Shown here: piece after piece, positions 16,036 to 29,700 of the stretch
How positions within the stretch are numbered: position 1 is the first letter of the stretch
How the letters are laid out: each line of letters begins with the position of its first letter
Origin: Strix aluco
Taxonomy: Eukaryota > Chordata > Aves > Strigiformes > Strigidae
Reading direction: 5' to 3'
DNA: 64,000 nucleotides
NCBI RefSeq assembly: GCF_031877795.1
Contig: NC_133931.1
Span: 22,393,264 to 22,457,263 of the forward strand
Translations under genes and position numbers: made by a program
Notes under the pieces: model-generated
What the model was told of the DNA's origin: nothing
Database searches by the model: none
Seen by the model: the letters and a program-made list of their open reading frames with translations, nothing else

Positions 16036-19000
16036 TGTTGCTATAGGAAACGTATTTTTGCACAATAGAAAACACTAGAGAGAGGATTAACACTTTTTAT
16101 TACTCAGATTAATCAAGTTTTCTATGGAGATAAATCTTTAACATTGCTACCAACAAGTCAAGACCAGGACATACATCAGATACCAAGGAGCTCATCTGGT
16201 GGACACAGCTCCTTTCATAGCCTGCTGGGGCTGCTGGGCAGACCTGTTTTTTCTGTCCAAGTCATCAGTTGATTTATACTTGCATTTCCCTATAGCTGTG
16301 GCTTTTACAATAATAATGGAGGCATTGAAGATCTTAAACTAAACACCACTCACAAATTGTCAGACAGAGTTAGATAAACTTTAGTAAAACTATCTGGGAG
16401 AACTGTCTGCTTCACTGATAAAGGATAACTCAGGATGTCCAGACATTTACATAGTGTAAACATTACAAGGAAAAGCCCATACTGAGACCTGTTTTCATTG
16501 ATTGCTGGTTGCAAATGTCTGACTCTGAAGGTGTCTGGGCTGTACCTCTGCAGGACTGTCTCCCAAGTGCGGCCGGCACAGTCCTGGCCGCAGTCCTGGA
16601 AAGGTTTCAGTTGAAAGGAGCATCTGGGGCGCATCTGGTCAAACCAGGTCCAGTTAGATTGGGTTGTTCCAGGACTTGTGCACATGGTAGAATGGGAAAA
16701 CTAATTCAGTCCAGTTTTAAGTTAAATTCATTGGGCCTCCAGTGAATCATCATGTACAAGAAGAGAGCTGAGGTTCAGGAGAAACATTTGCTCATTGGAG
16801 TGGCTGTGAATTAGTCAATGGTAGAAAAATTACTTGGCTGCCTCATGAATCTTCAATGAATAGATAAGTCTTCTGCAGAACTGAAAAGCTAACTTTCCTT
16901 GAATCCTGAACTAGTAAATAGTTATTAGAATGTGAAATACAATGCTCCACTCAGACAGAAAAGCTTCTTCAATGAAGAGAACAATCTTGCGTTTGCTACA
17001 CCATTCATCAGGTGCACTGCCACAGGTCTGTCCTTCCAATTTTGGAAGACAGTATCTTGAATTAGTGATAATCCTAAAATTAAATGAATGGATTTGAACT
17101 TTGAAATGTTTATTTTTATTTGTATCCAGCAAGCTCTTTGAAAAGAAGTTTCTTAGGATACGCAAGGAAAAAATGAGGAGTGGGCTGAGGAAGGGCTGCA
17201 TAGAGCTTCGGCGTGGCTTACAGAAACCAGAGGTCTATAGCCACCATAGCTAGCACACACAAAATACACAGAAGCCTGTGGATGCAAGAGGATTTGGTCA
17301 CAGAAAAAAATGAATTGGCCCAAGACACTTCACAGTTGCACAAAACTTCCTGTCTCAGAGGAGAGAAAGAGAGTGAGGGGCAAACCCAGAACAGCAATGA
17401 CAGCTCTGCACATGCATGGTCGCTGCAGCTCTGCCTGTTGAATGTAGTGGTGGAGCCTGGAGCCCATGGCATTCCTGAGACCCAGCTCCTCACATCCACA
17501 CTGTCCCCCCAGGTGGCCTGACCTCAGCGAAGAAGTGCCATGGCTTGCTGCAAGCAGGTCTGTGGAGCTTCTGGGCAGCACCTATCTCATCTGTTCACTG
17601 ATGACCCACTGTCACCAAGCGGGGAATGGATTTACAGGGGCTCCTGGGTCGGGCACAGTGAGAGAAGTTCACCATAAGTGGTTCAGTGGGGTCATCCCAT
17701 AGCTAGCCCTGAGAATACTTCAACAGACGAACTCTTGCATTAAAATTATTCTATGTGCTAAAATAGAAATCTTATTTGACTTGCATCAACAATTGACAAG
17801 TGCAATGGTGCTGGAAAGGATCAGACACAACCCTGAATCCCTGGCTTACATGGAGATGAAATTGTGTTTGGCCAGAACAGCAAAAGACCTACCAGGTTCC
17901 TGTGAAGAAAAATGTCTTTCTAAGTCCTTCTTTGAGTTATATTTTTTACAGCAGGTACTCACCTGACTACTTTTGTAAGGCATGACTTTGTTTCTAGTGT
18001 GGTTTCCTTACTTCTGTCCTTGTAACTTTGCTGTAATTACAGCACCTCTTAGTTGATTAAAAATCTCGTTTATAAGTTCACAATTTCCCATTGCCAAGTA
18101 GAGAAACTTTCAGTATGTGTGCCCTAAAAATATCTAATGTTGTTGAGGTTATATTAATTTAAAAGGCAAAGTCCTTCCTTGTTTTTTATTGGGTGTGCTT
18201 TCTTGGGTTTTCCTACTGACTTGGTGACTTTCCATTTCTCTCCACAGGGAACCTCATTCCGACTATCAGCTTCTCTCAGTGTTCATTCACAGGACATTCT
18301 TGCCTACTAAAATCACATTTTAAGAAAAATAGTTCCAATTAATTTCCATCGCAAGTGCTGACTTCAGCCAGCCCAACACATTTGTACCTCACCCACTCAC
18401 TGGCATGTCACACCCCTGTCAATGCCATCTCTTCACATTCTATGGAATGATACTTGTCTGGAGTGTTAATCCATGTAGCGCATCTTTAGTTGGAAGTCTG
18501 GAAGCCCTGCCTGCAGGAATCTGCACGGAGAGCAAGTCCCAGAGAGGACTGTGTCCAGTGGGCAACATCAGTGACACAAACCCAGTGCCACGAAACGTGT
18601 TCAGCTGCTTCAGCATCCTCAAATCCTCCATCTTTGGCTGGGTCATTCAAGACTTGCCTGCACTCTCAGACAGTAGGTATGATACTACTAGAGCTGGGTC
18701 TGGAGACAATGCAGCTTCCCAGCTAGTTTAAGCCATCAACTAATTAACTAACTTACTAATCATTTCCTCCAGGAACTTACCTGTCAGTGCCTTATTTTTG
18801 TACTCATGTAATTTCTTGTGATCCGGTTTCATGTGGTCAGACAGAACATCAGGAAGATAAACTGGGATGCACATTATCTTCATAAAAATATAGATAACTT
18901 TGGTCATGCTTCATACACAACCAACATGGAACATACTTTTTACTGTCAAGATCCCTTTGGTGGCTGTGTTTAATGATCCCACCATCACCTCTGTAACTTA

Positions 19001-22000
19001 CAAACCTACTTAATGGAAGTCAAGTTTCTTCTTGCCATTTCTCTTCACCTTGTACGTCAAGAGCGAGTCCTAAAACATCGGTGTATTCCTGTCCACTTAA
19101 AGCACCAGATGTTCTCTCGTGACTATACTGCCATACCCGAGAGTACGCTCTAAGCTGGAGATCCGCATCCCTCCAGTTCACCTACGCCCAGTAACGAGTG
19201 CCCATTTAGCACTTCCCTTCCACAGTAACTGCTTTCTTGCACACAGCTCTTCTTGCAGAAACTGTTCTCTCCAGCTCCTGTTTGTACTGAGAAACCAGCT
19301 GTGAGCCATTTCAAGAATGTAGATCTTTGTATGTTTAAAGATATCTCATGTTTGTCATTACTTTAACCAGTGAGACCTGAAATAAAGCAAACTTTTATTT
19401 TACATTTAGTTTCAATGAACAAAGTTGAAATAGAGGGAATAAGCATTAATGAAAAGTTCAGATCTAAATGTCTTGGCATGTTTTTAATCTTTTAATTATG
19501 CTTTGCATCTCAAGTGCCTTTTAATAGGAAGTCAAATCCGGTTAATACACAGAAGCGGATTTCATAGATGTACATCAGAATGTTACTCTGAGCTCTCCTA
19601 GAGATATAAAGCAGACAGCTCATGAAGGTGTGGTATAGGTTGCCCAACTTCTTTACTTTTAATTACAGTTAAACTCTAGTCCATTAAAAAAAAGAAGGTA
19701 AGATAAGAGACAAAAATAAGAGTGAAAGAGTAAGTGCAAAAGAGGGTAATGCACAGGAAATAACATTTACTCCCATGAGACTCTAAAATACCCTTGGTGC
19801 CAGCCATCTAAATTACTGCAAATACCAGTGGTCAATACTGGCAGAGATCTTCACCAGTGAACGCAGCCAAACAGCGAGCGGTCAGATACCTTCAAAGACC
19901 GATTCAACAAGTGGCCAGTGTCAAGGGAGGGATGTAGCGTTTCTCCTTTGATGTGCAGCCTTCTGAAACCGCGCCTTGAGTCTGGGTGGTCAAACAAACT
20001 TCAAAGGGAAACGTGAGTCCTCATCCTATTCAGCTCCTGCATTTTTCAGTGCTTTGCAGAATACTAAAGTTATTTTTATTAAAGAAGTTCAACTTTTCAT
20101 ATTTAAATGTTTGGGGTTTTATTTTGCTTCTGAAATTCAACTGGATTTTACCATCTTTAAACCGAGTATATTCTGTATCCTGTAAAGAAAAAGGACCTAC
20201 AGTTCTCTGTAAATCAGTTGAAAAATTGCAAAGAAAATAGTACGATGCTTCAGCGTTTTAGTACTCCATTCCTGAATTGTGTTTTAAGTTTAAAAAAACA
20301 AAAATATTTAAAGGTTTTAAATACTGCAGACATTTTTCTTATTATCTGCTAATAGCACCTTCTAAATGTTACAAATATAAACAGAATAACTATTTTTTCT
20401 ATATCCGGGGTTAATTTTGCAAACTTTTTCCAAATATGTGCATAGATTTATTTTATACTCTAAGTAAATTTTACCTGTTTTCACTAAAAAAGATCTAGCA
20501 AAATAGGACAACAAAATACAGCATACCCAACATGTACCATAAAACTACCGCATTGGTAATTTCAGGTGCTGTTTATATCACAAATCTAATACGATTTAGT
20601 AATCCATACTTTGAAGTGATTTATGGCAAATCCATTAAGAGAAAGAAGTAAAAGACATTATTTTAAAGCTTGGAGAAGTCATCAGTATCCTTTATTCTAG
20701 CGTTCTGCAAACAAAAGCAGAACACAAGACTAAAATGGCTGTATCAATCTTTTAAATTGTTGGATTTATAGTGCATCTTTCAGAAGACAGGCAGCCTCAA
20801 TTAAATGACTTCAGTTGTTGATGTTCCAGTAAGAAATTATTCTTACAGTTTAAGAAAAGCCCTTTTAATATGAATTGTCAATTTTCAGTTTTAACTTTGG
20901 TCAGATAACAGATGAAAGCGAGTAACCCAAAACCCTTGTTAGAGAAACCATTTACAAGCTTCTCTTTAGTCCATCGGAGATCACAATCTCTTTAGCTATA
21001 AAGGTCAGCTTGGGAATTCACAGCCTGGGCATTATTTCTGGTACAGCAGCACCGAACACACAAGTGCTCCAGTCTCAATCTACCACTGATGCATTTCACT
21101 TCCAGTGAGTGTTATAATTACTGCTTAGTAATTCACAGTTCTTTGAAAATGTATCTATTTTTAAGCCCATAATATTGCCTTAACTTCAAAATTACATTGT
21201 ATTTATCTTTTTTAGAGCAGTTACCACAAAAGCATGACTTTCTGAACTACCTAAAAAAGGGAGTAACAATCAATAAATTTAAAGTGTGTATCAATATTTT
21301 AAGAAGGTTGCAGCAAGAGCATAGCGTGGAAATATATATTCTATGTAATCTAAAGGAGGTCTTTAACTAGAGGTCATGAAAGAAAGAACGCTCTAAACGT
21401 TAGGATGAAAGAACTAGTTCAGTTTCTCACTCTTTCATAACTCTGTGTTCACGTGAACAATTCCCACCATTGTTCTGTCCCCGTTTCTCACTTACACAGG
21501 AGGGATAAAAACACTGCAGTACTCATCGCCTCACACATCTCTAAGAAGAAATACATTAAAGTGCCTTAGGTGCAAAAATACTACAGCAATAGAGCAACAA
21601 ACATGCTATATCTAGTTAGTAAGAAATATCAACTCAGAAGCTCTTACTATACAACAGTATGTTTTATTACTAACAAAGACAGTCATAACAAAACTACTGA
21701 ACATGTGTATAAAGTTACCCGTTTACAAACATGACTGCAAGAATGAAGGATACTACTTAGTGTGCATTTTCACAGGAGATTTTTCAGATCTTTCTCACTG
21801 TCCTCAGCAGCAAGAATTCTGTATATTTTTAATGGGGAAAATATAAAAGAAATAGCATGTCCTATTTGAGGCAATAAATTACAAATGCTAAAATGCAGAT
21901 GCCATAATATAAATACATTCCATTTTTCATACATGATGGATAAAACAAATAACTTTGGTTTATCAGGACTGCAGTTCCTGTTGATTCAGCATTTACATGA

Positions 22001-22081
22001 CCTTTGTACAATGCAGCTTTGCTTGACTGTTCAAAGTATCACCGTGAATGCTGCCCAAATTGGAACACAGCAATAATATTG

Positions 22082-22185
22082 TGTCTGCCTCTCTTTCTCA
22101 GAGAGGTTTTAATTTCTGTAACAGTCTCTTGGCTTAAGAAATATTCTTATTAGTAATCAAATGCAAGATGCTGAAGTCTTCCAAA
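22082..22185 (-). pseudogene. Decayed duplicate of part of FZD6 exon 6
   Basis: Positions 22101-22138 match 24383-24420 of FZD6 exon 6 in the same orientation at 36 of 38 bases. Weaker, gapped similarity extends on both sides (for example GTCTGCCTCT and CTTTCTC in both copies). In the FZD6 reading frame the copy still encodes LSQETVTEIKTS, against [12 protein letters not shown] in the real exon, but in-frame TAA codons stand just before it. It lies about 1.4 kb past the FZD6 stop and may fall within or just beyond the 3' UTR. It is a fragment, not a usable exon. Confidence 0.75.
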
Positions 22186-22216
22186 ATGCACTGACATTTA
22201 GGTGTAGAAAACAGCA

Positions 22217-22277
22217 AAATCCTGGCTCCAAATTATCTCAAGTAATGAATCACATTGACTTACTGGAGCCAGGATTT
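22217..22277. repeat. Perfect 14-bp inverted repeat (33-base loop)
   Basis: AAATCCTGGCTCCA at 22217-22230 is exactly complementary to TGGAGCCAGGATTT at 22264-22277. The sequence could form a stable hairpin if transcribed. Confidence 0.9.
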
Positions 22278-22479
22278 CTTAAGAGCCAAATGATGAAATT
22301 CTTATCCATGTCAGTAGTACTTGCTCTTGAGAACCACCCTATCATAAGAAAGACTACATGTATTAAGTTAAGGCCTTCTTGATTTAAAGAAAATATATTG
22401 CTGTAGCATATAGAAAATTAAGCTTTGTAGAAAAAGTGTTAAGGTCTTCTTTTAAGTAAAGATATTGTTAAACAAGCCT

Positions 22480-23555
22480 GTATATTAATAACTCAAGCAT
22501 TTATTTTCTGCAAGATATTTCTCTACAGAATTTTAAAAAATTAAGTTACTTGCATAGAAACAGCGTGAAACATACACTTTCACTGCAGCTCAGCAAAAAA
22601 ACCCAAAGCATATGCTTCAGATTCTGTCCCCCATGCCACAAGGGATCTGAAGTGTTTTCTTCTTTGGCATGATGCACTGGAACACCACACGTGGAGGGGC
22701 TCCAAGAAGCAATTTTCTGCAGCAGCGCTGCATCAAACGCATTGCCCCTGTAACAGGATGCAGCGATGTCTGACCAGTCTTGCCCCAAATGCACAGTGTA
22801 TGGTGCATCTTGTATATAAAGGTACAGTCTGCTTTACTGAGAATTAAGTAACATTGTCTGATCACCACAGGACTGTTGACTTTAGTAACAACTTAACGGA
22901 AGCATGTTAACTTTACCAAGTTTATACAATACATACAAAACAGTAGTTCTAAATATTGCCCCTATGCAGTCAGTTATTTACAAAATTCATTGTTATGTAC
23001 AAAATAAACCACTATAATTCCATATTCCCTCCCTTTCATATTCAGTGTACAAACTACCATAAAACAGTGCTATAATTGATACATCACAACACATAATTTA
23101 GAGAGTATTTATAAATTTGTGTATCACTTATTTAAGTGATACTGCTGTTGAAGACACAGTAAAAAAGAGGAAAAAATAACAAGTTTTGAAAAATATCAAA
23201 GATGCAGGACTTTTATGCCTTGAAAAGTAACAGTGCTTTCTAAGCATTATTTTAATGCAATTCATTACAAAGTGTTTTTTATATTGGGAATAATATTTGT
23301 TTCTCTCATCTTTTTCTTAAATTACTGCTAGTCAATCCAGCTGTGTCCTACAAAACTTCAATTTCCATTATTCCTGGATAGGATTAAATATAGTACATTA
23401 TTGCTAGCTGTCCCCACAACAAAACTTAACATTTTTTAAGTGCAAAGTAAGACGTGTGTTTTTTAATAAGGCACAGAATATCCATTACTTCCAGTGTAAC
23501 GCAGAATCCGTATCAGTTTTATACACTGAAAATGTTCATATAAAATTTCAGTCTT
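22480..23555 (-). other. FZD6: Probable FZD6 3' UTR
   Basis: AT-rich sequence between the FZD6 stop and the first canonical - strand poly(A) signal. It has a slightly GC-richer segment at 22.62-22.80 kb. The end is inferred. Confidence 0.45.
22500..22505 (-). terminator. FZD6: Candidate poly(A) signal for FZD6
   Basis: AATAAA on the - strand about 1.05 kb after the FZD6 stop codon, a distance that fits the known mammalian 3' UTR length. Other AATAAA copies occur farther on (near 21660 and 20450), so the choice is uncertain. Confidence 0.4.
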
Positions 23556-23712
23556 TCAAGGGTTTGAACTGTTTCCTGAATCCAACTCTCTTCTGGTGTC
23601 TGAAGCTGAGTAGACAAGTAGTGATACGGAAGCTGCCTGTGAGACATCCGGTATTTGGGAACAGCTGCTTTGTAATGGAGGAGATTCAATAAAGTCATTT
23701 TTAGGAGTTATT
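23556..23712 (-). CDS. FZD6: FZD6 terminal coding exon
   Basis: The acceptor ATTACTTACAG is followed by codons for [16 protein letters not shown] and a Ser-rich end ([16 protein letters not shown]) with a TGA stop. It matches the end of human FZD6 in position and partly in sequence. Confidence 0.93.
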
Positions 23713-26700
23713 CTGTAAGTAATGAAAAATAAAACACAGGGAGTCAATTTTAAGCACAGTGCATTACACTGGAAAAAAAATACATTTTTGGCAATGAAAT
23801 TATGATATATCTTAAACTATACAGTTCTGTATACTTTTCCAAGCTTAGGGTCACCATTGTTCTTTTTCAGAGTTGTCATCTCTCAAAATGATTGCATTGC
23901 AGCCACAGATTTCTTGAGGGTCACTGTTCAATAATACAAAAACATCCTACAAGCTGAAGCTCCAGCACTCAACGCTTACAAGGAAGAGAAGAATCCTACA
24001 AACGTATAAAATAGCCCATATGCTAAAGATACATGGCCATATGAAATAGTTTGTAAGAATTACAGTACTCTTGACAGCTACTGAGGGTTAGTTGTGTCCT
24101 AAGAGTATACTGAGAAGAAAAAATAAAAAACTTACAAAAATAGTGGTAATACACACAAACAAGCAAAAGATTGAGTTAAGGAGCCTTACCTTCCTTCACC
24201 TACTCTCTTCATGCTCTCAGCCAAGCTACTCACATCACATGTACTATCTGCTCTGTTTCTTCTTTCCACCTGATCCACGGTCAGCTTAGAACTAGATAAC
24301 ATTTGATCTCCACTGTTTTCACCCTCCTCAACTCTTCGGGCTGATGTTCCGTCTGCCTCTATCTCTTTCTCGGATGTCTCTGGAGAGGTTTTAATTTCTG
24401 CAACAGTTTCTTGGCTTAAGTAATCATGATTAGTGATTGCTACTGCAGAAGTTCCATGATTTGTTGTGCCACCTGTACTAGTCCCCATCGACTTCGAAAT
24501 AACTTTCAATCTGTGTGAAGTTGATTTGTAGTGCTTCTTTTTATGTTTAACTTTGGAATTGTGCCTCAGGAAAAATTCACAAGATTCTTGCAGCACTCTT
24601 CGACTCTCACTAATTGGACTGAAATAAAATACAAGCATGTAACTGAATGAAGAGGATAACCTTAGATATAACGTAATATAGCTTTGTAGACAAAAACATT
24701 AAAGAATAGCAGCCAATGACGCAATCTGAGCTGGATGTTAATGAACAGAAGGAAAAAAATTGTATGTGAAAGAGGAGAAAAAAAATCTGATCATAATGGC
24801 TCCAAAGAAATGATGTCTGTGGACAATTAAATAAAGCAGATTTCTACATTTCTTACTTCTGCAAGTAGGTCCAATGACTTCAGTAGATTAATCATCTAAG
24901 AGAGGAAAGCAGGATTAGCTCACAAGCAGACATATTACCAAATTAACTTTATGTAAAGTAAACCTCATTCAAGTGAAAAAGAGGTAAGCATTATAAATTT
25001 GACTTATTTTAAAATTTTTATAGCTGAAAGCAGTTAACATCTGAAACGCAAGAAAAATCATACAGGAAATGGAAAAAGAGGGGAGAGGGAAAGGAAGCTA
25101 TAAGCTCACCATCAAGGAATGTAGATGTAAAATAAAAGGAGCTTAAGGACTGCTGCCTTGGGAAATCCAAAGAAATAGAGAGATCTTAAAACACAGTATA
25201 ATTTATGAGTAACACAGATAATCTAAAAAGAAATAATCAAGGAATAAAAGGAATGGAAAAATGTCAACTACAAGAAATGGAGATGACATTTATGATCTGT
25301 TTAAATCCATAAATTCACTAAAGCTAAGTAATACAGCTGAATTATTCGGTTTCAGGAAAAAAATAAGGGACAGTAGATTAATACAACAAAAGTGATCCTA
25401 AGGAAGGTTCATCGAAAATTAATTTTAAAATAAGACAAGCCTGGCAGAGGAGAAAAACAGAGGATGTTGTTATTGCATGATAGTAAATACAGCTAAGTAC
25501 TGTGCCAAATGAAGTATTCGGAACATGTGAAAGATCTAAATCGATGGCTGAAATTATCTTCCCTCATTTGACTGGAAACCAGAGATGTATTAACCAATGA
25601 ACACAATAATATGTTTTCTGCTCTATGAAAGAGAACAAATCAGCAGAGGAAAGTATTTTGTAGTTTCTGAGAATGTTGTCAAAAAGTCATTGCATATGTA
25701 AACCTTCCACAGACTCTGCTGGAATTTTGCTGATGCCCATACACAGCATTTAGACTCCAAAAAAGGAAGGGTCTAAGGACAACATTTTGATCACCTGAGC
25801 TATATTTAAAGAAACATGTCTGAAATCCAACTTATTTTAAAGTATACACCTCAAAAAACAGGAACAAAAAATTGTTCTTACTCTCTTTTGCGGTTTCTGT
25901 TGAAGAAATTGGCCCATTCAGAACAGGTCTTTTTACTCCCCACCCAGAAGACTGGAGATATGCCAACAATTAATGTCAGCAAATATTTCATCAGAAACAA
26001 AAATATTTCTGGTCTTGCTAGTGCCTTTGCCTAGAAGATAAGAAAGTTTAATAAATGCAAAGAAGAAAGCATACTTGTTGATTTATTTTTTTAAACGCAG
26101 AAAACAAATTATGTAAAAGAGAGACTTTCTCCTTATTGTTCTTTGTTGAGGCTTGTACTGCGGACAAATGTTAGACATGTACAGTCAGGTCAGAGTGGTT
26201 AATGTCTACAGCTGAAAACACCAAGAAGAGCTTAGTCAGAATTAAATATTTTTGGTTTAAATTGAAAGGAAAGATAATTTGGGGGTAATAGTATTAGTAA
26301 CCATGTTCTTCAGAGATAGTTTGTATGTATAAGATTTATCCCTTCAACTCAAAAAGTGGATGAGTTGCGAGTTAATCAGATTAGACAGCATCTTCAAGGA
26401 GCCACAGGGAACTACATAGTAGTTTTCTGTTTACTGCAAAATTAATCCAGCTATTTGTAGAACTGGATCATAGGAGCTGAGACATTTAAATCAGAGATTA
26501 TTATCTTCTGCTCCCATGCTGCAAATTTAATTTACATTACACAGTTTACCTGCCAGTCCCATCTATGAAAGTCATTATTTTTGTTAGCCAGGTAACATTA
26601 GCTACTTAAACTAAAGTTTGTTTTAATTTGGTTTTGATCTGGCCAATGTAATAAAAGTCTACAAGCTAGCTCTGGTAAGCCAAGGCCAAGCATGCCACTT

Positions 26701-29700
26701 TAAGCTACTCCACAACTCCACGGTTAGCACATGCTGTTTATTATAGGGACAGATCCCATTAAGTATGTCTTTGTGTAGCATTCCCTGTTGCTATTTACAC
26801 TTTCCAATAGCTTAATTAAAGGCTGAGAATACATGCTTTTTCTGTGTTATTATGCCAAGCTGTTATATTTAAGCACAAAACAAGTTTGTTTTTCTTTTAA
26901 AAGCATAAAAGCCTTGTTTTCAACCTTGTGTATTTTGGACCATTTAGGGTGATACAGAGCTCAGTATAAAACCCACTGAAGACAAAGTACACTTGTTAAC
27001 AATGGTAATGGAAGCAAAAATAACCAAAAAGTCTGTGAGCTGTGCTACTCTCAGCTTAAACTGACTTCAGTACAGAAGATACATTGGATGTTTAAGACAG
27101 TAGAAGAATCAAGCCTTATTGTTCAATTATGCCTGTGTTTATATTCCTCTTTTTAATGATAGTTTATTGCAGTAAAAACATAGATGGTAAGTGCAAAGCA
27201 ATGAAAGATGACATGAGACACCTGCATTTCTCTTAGTGATGGTGCTGCCTTTTATATTTGTTCTTAAATGGAAAGAAACAAACCACAAATTACTTGCTAT
27301 TGCAGGGAGTTTTATGTACTTACAAGAAATGTAATCCATACAGAGTACTGAACATGGACAGATTTACTTTAAAAGCCTTTTCAAGGAAATTGGGGTTTTT
27401 TTAAGAGTCAAATGTTAAATACAAACAGCTCCACAATTTCAAGTGCTGTTGGGTTGTTTGTTTTGTTTGTTTATTGGGTTATCTTTTCTATTTGTTTTTT
27501 GTTTAGTTGGTTTTTTTAATGCTTTCTTCACATTACCGAAAATCAGTCTGCAAATGACAGCTATTATGGAAAAAGATACACTGGAAATTCATTTTGCAAT
27601 TTCAAGTATTTTACACTTCTACACTTTGAAGAAGAAAAAGATGAAAGTGATTTTAAAACTATGGTTATAAGCAACATTTTAAATCCAATTTAGACTCGAT
27701 TTTCAAGAATCATTATTTCAGCTTCAACTGAAATTGGTGAAAATTCACCTTAGTTACTTAGATACTGAGCGAGGCACCCAAATGTAACAGATACTGTGAA
27801 GAATGATCCTCCCTCAACACAGTTTGTAACATGCAGTTTAGACCAATGAGTTGGAATTTAATTGCCAAGCGCTGTCAATTTAATTAGCGAAAAATTTCAA
27901 AGCAAAAAGTATCATATCACCAATTTTGACTTAAAAAGCAACTAATCACTACATGTTCTTGAACTGATTACCTACTGTGAAAATAATTTACTAACCATAC
28001 AGCAGATACAGTGATGCATAAGTGTTTTTGTTAATTAACTTTCCAGTATTATTTATAAAGGAAACTGCTACTTGCCTGATAAGGACAAGGAATATGGTAT
28101 TGGTCACAGTGGTCAAATACCCAAGTCGTTTCCCAGATTTTCCGGTTCACCAGTTCATAGACATAACATCCAAGAAGTGCTACCAGTGGCACCAAGTATA
28201 AACCACTAAAAACTCCAATTCGGATCATAAATTTCTTTAGCTTCTCCTGGTTTCTGCCATCATGCTGTATGACTTGCCGCACATGATTTAAAGAAATAAT
28301 ACCAGCTAAAAGAAGAGAGAGACCGAAAAAAACACAAAGGCACAATGGCAAAAGCACAAAGTACAGAGAGGCATCCAGATCGTAGAGACCCACAAAACAA
28401 ACTCCACTGATGTTGTCCCCTTCAACTTTGTTCATTGCAAGAAGCATAATGGTTAGAAAACCAGGTATTCCCCATGCAACTGCATGGAACCACATGGCCT
28501 TTTGTGCAATAGCTTCACAGCTCCATTTTCTTCCCGCTGCAAGGAACCAAGTGATTGTAAGAATCACCCACCATATAGTTCCTGCCATAGTGAAAAAATA
28601 CAAAACCATGAAAAGGACAGTACAGGCTTTGTTCTGGGAGCCAAGAACAACGGTTTCACCAATTTCTAACTTATCATCTGCCTCATTACAAGCAGTTCTG
28701 TTCCCAACTAAAAATCCGATAAAGTACATTAGAGACACTATGCTGTAACAGACGGAGTAATATATGATCGGCCTTTCTGGGTACCTAAACCTTTTAACAT
28801 CAATCAGAAAAGTCAGGAATGTGAAAAGCGTAGCACAAAGACAAAAGATTGAAACTATTCCAATGAAGCTTTTCGCAACATCCAATTCATAATTTTTGAA
28901 GTACATATTGGGACATGGAGGTGCACACTGATCAATTCCTAGAAACTTGTAGCCTTGTCCACTGGTAGTGTGTAGGTGTCGTGGACACCAGAATCCATAA
29001 TCCCTTCGGGTCTGGCCTGGGGTCTTCTGAGTTCCATGTACGTTTGTGGTTACAGGAGCAGTGGCAGGAACAGTCTCATCACAATTGACTAGTCTACATA
29101 AATAAACAGAAGAGGAAATATCTTAATACCCCTCATTCTCAACTATAATTGTTCCTTAGAAATATGAAAAAAATCTGATTCTAAGCACTCTTAAATTTTA
29201 CAGATACTGCAAAGTGTGCAATATGTGAAAAAAATCAGGTGGCATTTTAAAAAACAGACTTCAAATTTTCAGTTTAGAAGGCTATTCAAACACAGCTATT
29301 TAACTGTTGTTCTCTACCTGTTGTTTTATTGCTTATGAAACACTACTCAAATTGCAATTGTTCTTTTAGAGTCTTAAATTCTACTAAACTTTTATATAGG
29401 TACATAAAAATATTTACAGTAGTTGGTTTTTTTATAATCTGGATAACATTACACTGTTGGAGACGGCAAACGATCTTGTCAAAATGCAATCTTCAACCAA
29501 GAAACAATGAAAGAAGGATGACAGTTTCTAGAATTAACTGATGACTAGTATATGGTTATTTTTTGTGTTATAGTGATATTTCATTGTCAACAACAATAAA
29601 ACTACCTAACTGAAAAAGATAAAAGCAAAAAAGTGTTGTAAAAAAATGATCTCTGTATTTTAGCAATCTTTTTTCTAGCTCCATAATGTTCTTTTAATTG

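Larger units (their letters stand above)
12261..22480. other. Intergenic spacer between CTHRC1 promoter and FZD6 3' end
   Basis: About 10 kb without a recognisable gene. Open frames here are under 250 codons, overlap on opposite strands and show no family motif. The contents noted separately are three short tandem duplications (13.4, 14.7 and 16.0 kb), an inverted repeat (22.2 kb) and a fragment duplicated from FZD6 (22.1 kb). The right limit depends on where the FZD6 transcript ends. Confidence 0.6.

Noticed and set aside
24186-24190. Continuation of FZD6 exon 6 to the in-frame TAA overlapping the donor
   Set aside because: The frame closes inside a strong AG|GTAAGG donor, and the next exon continues the known FZD6 tail in phase, so splicing is preferred; a retained-intron isoform remains possible.
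28410-28748. 112-codon frame on the + strand
   Set aside because: It is antisense to the FZD6 membrane-domain exon and reflects that exon's codon use.
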